Source of the DNA: Chitinophagales bacterium
Lineage (GTDB): Bacteria > Bacteroidota > Bacteroidia > Chitinophagales > UBA10324
DNA length: 5,956 nt
Direction: 5' to 3'
Assembly: GCA_026786335.1 (NCBI GenBank)
Contig: JAJAYG010000211.1
Span: 1 to 5,956, forward strand
Under the pieces are notes generated by a model. That model worked only from the letters and a program-made list of their open reading frames with translations, ran no database searches and was not told the origin of the DNA. Positions within the stretch are counted from its first letter, which is position 1; each line of letters starts with the position of its first letter. The position numbers were made by a program, and so were the translations under genes. Shown piece by piece: positions 1 to 5,956 of this stretch.

Positions 1-1211
1 GAATTTATTGCATCGTAAGATTTCATTATTAATTCCTCTGAAACTAAATTATTGTTAGTTACAGACGTAAAATTTGCAGTTTCATTTTCGCATGCAGTAA
101 TTCCAAGTGCATCGGTTTTAATAATGAATCCTGAAAATTTTTCACCCGGCACTGCTCTCTTCCCACTGATGATAAATCCATTATCAGGCATTTGAGTGAG
201 GTAGTTTACCCGATGCTGCTTAAGCAATATCTTGTTGGCAGAAATCACTTCTCCTTCAATTGTTAATTGTAAATTATAGATTCCCGATTCAAACGCTTCA
301 ATAGCCGTTTGAATAATACCGCTGCCGGGAATTTCATTAAAATACATTAAGCCAATGGCTACTCCTCCATTACTTTCTTTGTATTCCTTTCCCCAAAGTA
401 AATTTCCATCGGGATCAATTTTTAACAAAACAAGATTTGAAATATTAGCGCTATCGGGCAATGCATCAAAAATAAAATTGCCATCACTGAGTTGACTGAT
501 TACATGCCCCGTATAGCTGAGCAAAGATTGCATTTTCCTTGACCATACTACATTTCCTTCCTTATCAATTTTTAAAATTCTGATCTCATGAAAACCCGAT
601 GATGTTTCAACTGAGGAATTGAGGAGAACTTCATTTTCATTTGTCGGCAACGCTTCATGCAGATTTAACGAATCAATTTTTTTTGACCATTCGACATTGC
701 CTGAATTATCAAGTTGACTTATTAAAACTGCGTTCACAGAATTTTGAAAAAATTGATATTTATTATTGGCCGTTTCAAAAACATTGATTCCAAATTCGCC
801 CGCATTTAGTGCATCGCCCTTGTATGCTTGCGCCCATTCAAATTGCCAGTCACTTGTGATCTTTAAGAGGCATGCATTTCCATCAGGTAAACCGGGATGA
901 GTGTTTCCGGTAAGAAGATAGCCACCATCAGAGGTTTGTATAAAGGAATGAAAAATAATTTCATTATTAACAGGTTCCGAAATTAAAATGTTGTTAATAA
1001 TATTTCCACTGCCATCAACTTCGGTAAGGTATGCATGGTTATCAGAGCTTTTAACATAAACGCGAAGTACTACAGCATTGCCATCGGTGTTTATATGTGA
1101 CTCTTTTATATTGCAAGTATTGTTTCCGCAAAGCGTGTATTTAATAAAAGTGTTTTGAGAAAATGAATGAAATGCTAAAGAGATTAGTAATGCTGTAAAA
1201 ATGTTTTTCAT
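1..1211 (-). CDS. Secreted seven-repeat, beta-propeller-like protein (C-terminus outside window)
   Basis: The frame is open from an ATG at 1211 to the left edge: 403 complete codons, no stop. Residues 1-18 form a signal peptide (MKN, hydrophobic core, H-S-F-S then Q19), so the product is exported. The mature part repeats a unit of the form L-x-K-I-D-x-x-G-N-x-x-W-S-K. Clear copies have Trp at residues 126, 175, 223 and 273; weaker copies align at about 73, 324 and 374. Spacing is 48-53 residues, giving seven units, which suggests a seven-bladed propeller (inference). Similar Bacteroidota proteins often end in a type IX secretion sorting domain; here that end is not visible. The gene lies 64 bases downstream of acs on the same strand and could be co-transcribed; I saw no convincing promoter or terminator between them. 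The substrate or partner is unknown; a surface or secreted binding or structural role is possible. Confidence is high for the gene and low for function. Confidence 0.85.
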   Translation of the reverse strand, partial: MKNIFTALLISLAFHSFSQNTFIKYTLCGNNTCNIKESHINTDGNAVVLRVYVKSSDNHAYLTEVDGSGNIINNILISEPVNNEIIFHSFIQTSDGGYLLTGNTHPGLPDGNACLLKITSDWQFEWAQAYKGDALNAGEFGINVFETANNKYQFFQNSVNAVLISQLDNSGNVEWSKKIDSLNLHEALPTNENEVLLNSSVETSSGFHEIRILKIDKEGNVVWSRKMQSLLSYTGHVISQLSDGNFIFDALPDSANISNLVLLKIDPDGNLLWGKEYKESNGGVAIGLMYFNEIPGSGIIQTAIEAFESGIYNLQLTIEGEVISANKILLKQHRVNYLTQMPDNGFIISGKRAVPGEKFSGFIIKTDALGITACENETANFTSVTNNNLVSEELIMKSYDAIN

Positions 1212-1275
1212 AAATGATTGAACGTTTAGTGCTGCAAAAGAAAGCTTCTTGATATTATTTACAGTAATAATAAGT

Positions 1276-3174
1276 TTAATTAGCAAATACTGCTTTTATT
1301 TCTTCCACAACTTCCGGATTCAGCAGTGTGGAAAGATCACCCACCTGCTCAGGGTTTCCCTCAGCAATTTTTCTAAGGATTCGCCGCATAATTTTTCCGC
1401 TGCGGGTTTTGGGAAGGCCGCTAACCACAAAAACTTTTTCGGGTTTTGCAATGGGGCCAATTATTTCTGAAACGATTTGTATAATTTCTTTTCCCAATTT
1501 TTCTTCATCATTAATTTTTTTTGTGCAGATTACGAAAGCAATAATTGCTTCGCCTTTGATGTAATGCGGAATTGCAACTACTGCGCTTTCCACAACATCC
1601 TTATGTTCATTGATGGCATTTTCCACTTCAGCAGTTCCAATCCTGTGTCCCGAAACTTTAATTACATCATCAATTCTTCCGGTGATTCTATAAAACCCAT
1701 TTTCATTACGCCGGCAACCATCCCCTGTAAAATACAATCCGCGGTAATTTGAGAAATATGTTTTTAAGAAGAGATCGTGATCTTTAAAAATTGTTCTCGC
1801 TTGTCCGGGCCACGAATGTTTGATGCACAGATTTCCTTCAGCTAAAATATCGTTTAGAATTACTCCATTATTGTCAACGATTACAGGTTCTACTCCAAAA
1901 AAAGGTAGTGTTGCAAAAGAAGGTTTGGTTGGTGTAATCCCAGCAAGTGAGGTAATTAATATTCCGCCTGTTTCTGTTTGCCACCAAGTATCTACAATGG
2001 GACAATTATTTTTCCCGATCATTTCATTGTACCATTTCCATGCTTCTTCGTTAATCGGTTCACCAACTGAGCCAAGCACTCGAAGTGTATTTAATTTAGC
2101 ATCGTTTAAATGTTGACTGCCTTGTGCTTCAAAACTTCTGATGGCGGTTGGAGCTGTGTAAAAAATATTTACTCCATATTTATCTATGATGTTCCACCAA
2201 CGGCTCCAATCGGGGTAACTTGGAATTCCTTCAAACATTAAAGTAGTTGCGCCATTCAGCAGCGGGCCATACACTACATAACTATGCCCTGTGATCCAGC
2301 CAATATCTGCCGTGCACCAAAACACATCATGCTCACGATATTGAAAAACATTTAAGAAAGTAAAGCCTGCATACACCATGTAACCCGCAGTGGTATGCTC
2401 TACACCTTTTGGTTTTCCGGTTGAGCCCGATGTATAAAGAATGAGAAGCGGGTCTTCGGAATCCATTGATTCAGCAGTAAACTCATCACTGGCATTAAGC
2501 ATCAATTGATCCCAGAATAAATCTCTTCCTGCTACAACATCAATATCAATCATTGCTCTTCGAAAAACAATTACATTTTTTATCGAGTCACAATTTTTTA
2601 ATGCTTCATCTGAAATATTTTTTAAGTAAACAGGTTTTTCTCCTCTGTAAAATCCATCAGCGGTAATCAGCAATTTGCAACACGCATCATTAATTCTGCC
2701 TGATAATGAATGAGCAGAAAATCCACCGAATACAATTGAATGTATAGCTCCAATGCGCGCGCATGCGAGCATTACAATTGCAAGTTCAGGAATCATGGGC
2801 ATGTAAATGCAAACAGTATCCCCTTTTTTTATTCCAAGTTGCTTAAGCACATTTGAGAATTTGCAAACTTCTCTGTGCAATTGACGATAGGTGAGTGTGC
2901 GGTTTTCTTCATCAGGATTATTGGGTTCCCAAATAATTGCAACTTTATCTGCATTGGATTTCAAGTGAACATCCAGGCAGTTTTCTGAGAGATTTAATTT
3001 AGCTCCTTCAAACCATTTGAAATTTACTGCATCAAAATTTCCCGAATGCACCTGCTTCCATTTTTCTTTCCAATGAAACCCCTCAGCTACTTCGCCCCAA
3101 AATGAATCGGGTTCAGCAATACTTTTTTTGTAGTTGTATTTATATTCATCATAGGAGGTGATTCTCTTGATCAT
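1276..3174 (-). CDS. acs: Acetyl-CoA synthetase (AMP-forming acetate-CoA ligase)
   Basis: This cytoplasmic enzyme converts acetate, ATP and CoA to acetyl-CoA, AMP and PPi through acetyl-AMP. The protein is complete at 632 residues, slightly shorter than the roughly 650 of enterobacterial Acs. An Acs-type N-terminal region (about 5-60, including DSFW and FKWFEGAKLNLSENCLD) precedes the adenylate-forming domain. Visible motifs are the phosphate loop YTSGSTGKPKG (247-257), GHSYVVYGP (296-304), GSVGEPIN (368-375), DTWWQTETGG (395-404; W398 matches the Trp that closes the acetate pocket in characterised Acs), YFTGDG (481-486) and the hinge and A8 region GRIDDVIKVSGHRIGTAE (499-516). The C-terminal PKTRSGK (588-594) carries the catalytic Lys K594, which in Salmonella Acs is inactivated by acetylation. 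All key residues are present, so it should be active. The ATG at 3174 starts the conserved N-terminus; there is no Shine-Dalgarno, as is usual in Bacteroidota. A candidate promoter and operator-like repeats lie about 80-110 bases upstream. Propionyl-CoA synthetase is less likely given the WWQTE acetate-pocket signature. Confidence 0.97.
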   Translation of the reverse strand: MIKRITSYDEYKYNYKKSIAEPDSFWGEVAEGFHWKEKWKQVHSGNFDAVNFKWFEGAKLNLSENCLDVHLKSNADKVAIIWEPNNPDEENRTLTYRQLHREVCKFSNVLKQLGIKKGDTVCIYMPMIPELAIVMLACARIGAIHSIVFGGFSAHSLSGRINDACCKLLITADGFYRGEKPVYLKNISDEALKNCDSIKNVIVFRRAMIDIDVVAGRDLFWDQLMLNASDEFTAESMDSEDPLLILYTSGSTGKPKGVEHTTAGYMVYAGFTFLNVFQYREHDVFWCTADIGWITGHSYVVYGPLLNGATTLMFEGIPSYPDWSRWWNIIDKYGVNIFYTAPTAIRSFEAQGSQHLNDAKLNTLRVLGSVGEPINEEAWKWYNEMIGKNNCPIVDTWWQTETGGILITSLAGITPTKPSFATLPFFGVEPVIVDNNGVILNDILAEGNLCIKHSWPGQARTIFKDHDLFLKTYFSNYRGLYFTGDGCRRNENGFYRITGRIDDVIKVSGHRIGTAEVENAINEHKDVVESAVVAIPHYIKGEAIIAFVICTKKINDEEKLGKEIIQIVSEIIGPIAKPEKVFVVSGLPKTRSGKIMRRILRKIAEGNPEQVGDLSTLLNPEVVEEIKAVFAN

Positions 3175-3219
3175 GGAAGTGAAACGTGAAAAGGGTATGG
3201 TGAAAACTATCGTTCAATA

Positions 3220-3272
3220 AAACTTGTACTGTGCACTTTTATAAACTCAGTACAAGTTTAATCGAAGTGCAC
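3220..3272. repeat. Interleaved inverted repeats, operator-like
   Basis: A perfect 12-base inverted repeat pairs 3220-3231 (AAACTTGTACTG) with 3248-3259 (CAGTACAAGTTT) across a 16-base spacer. A second perfect 8-base inverted repeat pairs 3231-3238 (GTGCACTT) with 3265-3272 (AAGTGCAC). The arms alternate (1, 2, 1', 2'). The plus strand from 3223 reads CTTGTACTGTGCACTT and the minus strand from 3275 reads CTTGTGCACTT, so the second is the first without ACTGT. The element lies between two divergent genes and across the candidate acs promoter: one arm covers its -7 box and another lies in its spacer. A binding site for a dimeric regulator is the best reading (inference). There is no T-tract, so it does not look like a terminator. 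Confidence 0.65.
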
Positions 3273-3283
3273 AAGATGACAAA
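3253..3283 (-). promoter_or_regulatory. Candidate Bacteroidota-type promoter for acs
   Basis: On the minus strand, TTTG (3283-3280) is followed after 19 bases by TAAACTTG (3260-3253). This matches the known Bacteroidota primary sigma pattern, TTTG at -33 and TAnnTTTG at -7, with one mismatch in the -7 box. Transcription would start near 3247, giving a leader of about 70 bases before the acs ATG. The inverted repeats at 3220-3272 overlap this promoter, which suggests that acs is regulated here. No experimental start is known from the sequence alone. Confidence 0.45.
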
Positions 3284-3414
3284 AATGGTGAAATGAAAAA
3301 TGATTTTGTTATTGTAATCTTTTTCAAAATTCAATTATAAAAAACGAAAATAGATATTGATTAGCAAGTTGATTCTGAATTTATCAACTTTGGGCCGCAA
3401 TAAAATAATCTTCA

Positions 3415-4428
3415 ATGAAAAAAATACTGACTGTACTTGCTTTAACAAAAATATTAACTGCCTTGCTCATCACTGTTTCATTTGCACAAGATGCATTGCC
3501 TGCAACTGATATTTATGCGCTGGATATTTCTAAAGATTCAAAGGGTAAACTTCATTTCGAAAATCCGTACCTGATTACAAAGAATGAAGGATATGATAAT
3601 CAGCCTTGGTATTATGCAGATGGAAGTGCGATTCTCTACTGCGCTGTGAATGATACTTTTGGGGCAGATATTCTTAAGTATAATTTTTTTCAGAACAAAA
3701 CCAATGTGTTGATCAACACGCCTTTTACTGCTGAGTATTCACCAATGGTTATGGCAGATAAAGTTGGAATCTCATGTATTCGCGTATTGGAAGATGACAG
3801 CACACAAGTGATGGCGCGCTGCGATGATAAAACCGATAGTTGCAAAAATCTATTTCCAAAACTTACCAAGGTTGCATATTATGCCTGGATTGATGGTGCA
3901 CGCGCGGCGATGTTGATTTTGGGGAATGAAGATTCCATCTCACTGCAGATTGGAAATATTTCAAACGGAGAAATAAAAAGAGTAGCAGAAGAAACAGGAA
4001 GATGTATTCAAAAAGTGCCGGGAAAAAATGCGCTCGTTGCTTTTGTAGATAAATCAAATGAAAGCCAATGGCAAATTAAAACTTACGATAGCAAATCGGG
4101 GAAAATTTCTACAGTAGTTGAATGTGTTGAAGAGTCGGAAGATTTTTGTTACATGCCCGATGGTAGTATTCTCATGGGTAGCGGACCTATGTTGTGGCGT
4201 TATGTTCCTCCTGTTGCTGTTGCAACCGCCGGAGGAAAGCAAGCTCCAGCGCCTGCAAAGGATGATAAGAAGGATGAAAAAAAAGACAAGAAGAAAGCAG
4301 AGAAAAATAAAAACTGGGATATGGTTGCCGACTTTAGAGGAACTGCTGTTGCACAGTTTTACCGAATGGCAGTAAGCCCAAAAGGGGATAAGATGGTAAT
4401 GGTAACTTATCCCGATGACCGACCTTAA
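3415..4428 (+). CDS. Exported TolB-like (PD40-type) beta-propeller protein
   Basis: This complete 337-residue protein has a signal peptide at residues 1-24 (MKK, hydrophobic stretch, S-F-A before Q25) and no lipobox Cys, so it is probably periplasmic or secreted. The segment YDNQPWYYADGSAILY (60-75) is typical of the TolB/PD40 blade, where the usual form is Q-P-x-F-x-P-D-G-x-x-I-x-Y. Blade-like segments also occur near 108-123, 152-169, 195-212, 242-256 and 315-332 (ending SPKGDKMVMVTY), six in all, matching the six-bladed TolB fold. Between blades five and six lies a charged, low-complexity insert (about 274-300) rich in Lys and Asp. The mature protein has seven Cys (76, 121, 136, 143, 197, 237, 245), many for an exported protein of this size. 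The gene diverges from acs, and the FecA-type receptor gene follows 81 bases downstream. There are no catalytic residues to point to; a binding or scaffold role in the envelope is plausible. It is unlikely to be Tol-Pal TolB itself, since no other tol genes are present. Confidence 0.85.
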   Translation: MKKILTVLALTKILTALLITVSFAQDALPATDIYALDISKDSKGKLHFENPYLITKNEGYDNQPWYYADGSAILYCAVNDTFGADILKYNFFQNKTNVLINTPFTAEYSPMVMADKVGISCIRVLEDDSTQVMARCDDKTDSCKNLFPKLTKVAYYAWIDGARAAMLILGNEDSISLQIGNISNGEIKRVAEETGRCIQKVPGKNALVAFVDKSNESQWQIKTYDSKSGKISTVVECVEESEDFCYMPDGSILMGSGPMLWRYVPPVAVATAGGKQAPAPAKDDKKDEKKDKKKAEKNKNWDMVADFRGTAVAQFYRMAVSPKGDKMVMVTYPDDRP

Positions 4429-4435
4429 CAGTCGG
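4419..4435 (+). terminator. Weak hairpin over the stop codon of the TolB-like gene
   Basis: CCGAC (4419-4423) pairs with GTCGG (4431-4435) around a 7-base loop that contains the TAA stop. The sequence just after it is AT-rich (AATTTCTT) but has no real T-run. It could slow or end transcription before the receptor gene, which seems to have its own promoter. With only five base pairs, chance is a fair alternative. Confidence 0.25.
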
Positions 4436-4441
4436 AATTTC

Positions 4442-4456
4442 TTAACAAGTTGTTAA
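4442..4456. promoter_or_regulatory. Perfect palindrome upstream of the receptor promoter
   Basis: TTAACAA and TTGTTAA form a perfect 7-base inverted repeat around a single central G. The site ends 23 bases before the candidate -7 box, at or just upstream of where a -33 element should be. That placement suits a small operator for the TonB-dependent receptor gene. It does not resemble the GATAATGATAATCATTATC Fur consensus. Since it is AT-rich and short, coincidence cannot be excluded. Confidence 0.35.
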
Positions 4457-4487
4457 CTGCAAGTTTTCTTTATGTAAATTAATTTTG
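4457..4487 (+). promoter_or_regulatory. Candidate promoter for the TonB-dependent receptor
   Basis: TAATTTTG at 4480-4487 matches the Bacteroidota -7 consensus TAnnTTTG exactly. The -33 position, 20 bases upstream, holds only CTG (4457-4459) instead of TTG; a better TTG at 4450-4452 is 27 bases away, too far. Transcription would start near 4494, with a short AT-rich leader before the ATG at 4510. Confidence 0.4.
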
Positions 4488-4509
4488 CATGGAATAATTA
4501 ATTACATCT

Positions 4510-5956
4510 ATGAAAAAATATTTTTTATTTCAGTTAATCTTCTCATTCACTTTTCTTCTTTGTTCATTTCAAAAAATTAATGCTCAAGTAAATACGGCTA
4601 ACATCAAAGGCATTGTTATGTCTGCAACCGGTGAGAAATTAGATGCTGCAAGTATTTTTCTTTTCAATACAAAATACAATGCTTTAAGCAATGAAAACGG
4701 AAGCTACCAATTAAAAAATGTGGCTGATGGAAATTACAAACTCATCTGTACTTACCTCGGGTATAAAAAATTTGAAAAAGAAATTACAGTGAGTGGCAGC
4801 GATGGTTTGCAAATAAATATTTCTCTCGACCCCGATGCGCAGGTATTAAATGAAACTGTGATCATTGGATTAAAAGAAGTGAATACCGTGCAGCGAATGC
4901 CCGCAACGGAAGGGACCATGATTTACATTGCCAAGCGAAATGATGTAATTCAAATGGACAGGCAAAACAGCAATACTTCACAAGTGGTTGCGCGGCAAAT
5001 TTTTGCAAAAGTTCCGGGAATTACTATCTGGGATTTTGATGGATCGGGTACGCAGGTGAATGTTGCAACACGGCGATTAAATCCGCACCGCAGTATTGAG
5101 ATGAATGTGCGCCAAAATGGAAATGTGGTGAACTCCGATTTGTTTGGTTACCCCGAAGCACATTATGCACCTGCCATGGAAGGCGTAAAAAAAATTGAAT
5201 TCATTCGCGGCAGTGCTTCATTACAATATGGTCCGCAGTTCGGCGGCTTACTTAATTACATCATGCGTGAAGGCGATGCCAATAAAAAATTTGCTTTTCA
5301 AACGCAGGAAACTGTAGGTTCAAATGCATTGCTCTCAACTTTTAATTCTATAGGAGGAACTGCAGGTAAATGGAATTACTATTCTTATTTCAACTATCGC
5401 AGTTCACAGGGTTATCGCAATTACAGTGCTTACTACAATTACTCTTACTATGCTTCTGTAGGTTACAAATTTTCAGACAAACTCAATGCGCGTTTTGAGT
5501 TTTCAAGAATGTATTATGTAGATCAATTGGCAGGTGGTTTAACTGATTCAATGTTCAATCAAAATCCTTATCAAAGCACGCGTGCGCGAAATTATTTCCA
5601 ACCCAATTTTAATATCCCGGCGGTTACAGTAAACTTAAAGCTCAATGAAAAAACTTCACTTTCACTGATCGCCAATTACATCATTGGGGAACGTAACAGC
5701 GTTATGTTTATTACAGTGCCAACTGAAGCTGATACTATTAATGCTTCAACATTACAATATGCACCGCGCCAGGTAGATCGTGATTACTACAACAGTTTTG
5801 CAACTGAAGCGCGCATCTTGCAAAAATATTCTTTGATGAAACATACAAGTGTTTTGTCGGCAGGTATTCGTTTTTCGGGTACCCAAACGCATAGGCAACA
5901 AAGAGGCACAGGAACTACCGGAACTGATTTTGATTTATCTATCACTTCGCCTTACC
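4510..5956 (+). CDS. FecA-type TonB-dependent outer-membrane receptor (C-terminus outside window)
   Basis: The frame is open from the ATG at 4510 to the right edge: 482 codons, no stop. Residues 1-25 are a signal peptide (MKKYF, hydrophobic core, N-A before Q26). Residues about 29-108 form a carboxypeptidase-regulatory-like domain (IKGIV, then ENGSYQLKNVADGNYKL, ending LQINISLD), the usual N-terminal extension in Bacteroidota receptors. The plug follows from about 112 (VLNETVIIGL). Its FecA-like signatures are LNPHRSIEMNVRQNG (190-204), FGYPEAHY (212-219) and IEFIRGSASLQYGPQFGG (229-246). Aromatic-rich alternating strands of the 22-stranded barrel start at about 255 and continue to the edge. 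The family takes up iron chelates such as ferric citrate across the outer membrane using TonB-ExbB-ExbD energy; the actual ligand here cannot be told. Where relatives tend to have T-R-G-L in the plug, this protein has T-R-R-L (R189). The start is supported by the signal peptide and the promoter candidate just upstream. No Fur box was recognised. Confidence 0.93.
   Translation, partial: MKKYFLFQLIFSFTFLLCSFQKINAQVNTANIKGIVMSATGEKLDAASIFLFNTKYNALSNENGSYQLKNVADGNYKLICTYLGYKKFEKEITVSGSDGLQINISLDPDAQVLNETVIIGLKEVNTVQRMPATEGTMIYIAKRNDVIQMDRQNSNTSQVVARQIFAKVPGITIWDFDGSGTQVNVATRRLNPHRSIEMNVRQNGNVVNSDLFGYPEAHYAPAMEGVKKIEFIRGSASLQYGPQFGGLLNYIMREGDANKKFAFQTQETVGSNALLSTFNSIGGTAGKWNYYSYFNYRSSQGYRNYSAYYNYSYYASVGYKFSDKLNARFEFSRMYYVDQLAGGLTDSMFNQNPYQSTRARNYFQPNFNIPAVTVNLKLNEKTSLSLIANYIIGERNSVMFITVPTEADTINASTLQYAPRQVDRDYYNSFATEARILQKYSLMKHTSVLSAGIRFSGTQTHRQQRGTGTTGTDFDLSITSPY

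Noticed and set aside
1238..1250. Small hairpin (AAGAA / TTCTT on the minus strand) between acs and the repeat-protein gene, considered as an acs terminator
   Set aside because: Only five AT-rich base pairs with a 3-base loop and no proper T-run; too weak to call.
1249..2116. Several short plus-strand open frames opposite the 3' half of acs
   Set aside because: They lie antisense to a fully conserved acs, have no recognisable domains and look like shadow frames with compositionally odd Phe/Ser/Ile-rich products.
3220..3272. The interleaved repeats as a structured RNA (H-type pseudoknot riboswitch) in the acs leader
   Set aside because: The predicted acs transcript would begin near 3247 and lack the right arms, and no known riboswitch consensus is visible. 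A plus-strand leader RNA remains possible but is unsupported.
3385..3392. CAACTTTG as a -7 box for the TolB-like gene
   Set aside because: It has one mismatch and no TTG at an acceptable distance upstream (gaps of 13 or 25 bases), so no promoter is called for this gene.
3863..4375. Short open frames on both strands inside the TolB-like gene
   Set aside because: They overlap a well-supported secreted protein in other frames; the Leu/Phe-rich and Lys/Arg-rich peptides come from the A-rich codons read out of frame.
4555..4566. F-L-L-C in the receptor signal peptide as a lipoprotein lipobox
   Set aside because: The residue before Cys18 is Leu rather than Gly, Ala or Ser, and a good signal peptidase I site (N-A before Q26) follows.

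Overview
The window looks like chromosomal DNA of a member of the Bacteroidota. It is AT-rich, has no obvious Shine-Dalgarno sequences, and its exported proteins carry signal peptides ending in the S-F-A/S-Q or N-A-Q pattern common in that phylum. It also has a Bacteroidota-style TonB-dependent receptor with an N-terminal carboxypeptidase-regulatory-like domain, and promoter candidates of the TTTG / TAnnTTTG type. A narrower placement (for example a Chitinophagales-like environmental lineage) would be a guess.

Layout: four protein genes form two divergent pairs around a 240-base intergenic region (3175-3414). Leftward run: acs (1276-3174, acetyl-CoA synthetase, complete), then 64 bases later a secreted repeat protein (1-1211) whose C-terminus lies beyond the left edge. 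Rightward run: a secreted TolB-like beta-propeller protein (3415-4428), then 81 bases later a FecA-type TonB-dependent receptor (from 4510) that runs off the right edge. The two edge genes are open at the window border and were found by direct translation. No RNA genes, CRISPR arrays, insertion sequences or transfer signatures were seen.

How the genes fit together: Acs is a cytoplasmic enzyme that activates acetate to acetyl-CoA. The other three products are envelope or secreted proteins. Nothing in the sequence ties them into one pathway, so this is mostly ordinary core and envelope content. The best non-coding signal is an interleaved pair of inverted repeats (3220-3272) lying across a good candidate acs promoter (3253-3283, minus strand), which resembles an operator. 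A second small palindrome (4442-4456) lies just upstream of a candidate receptor promoter. At protein level, the left-edge protein shows seven repeats of about 50 residues, and the TolB-like protein has six blade-like segments, a Lys/Asp-rich insert and seven cysteines. I found no convincing new multi-gene system.
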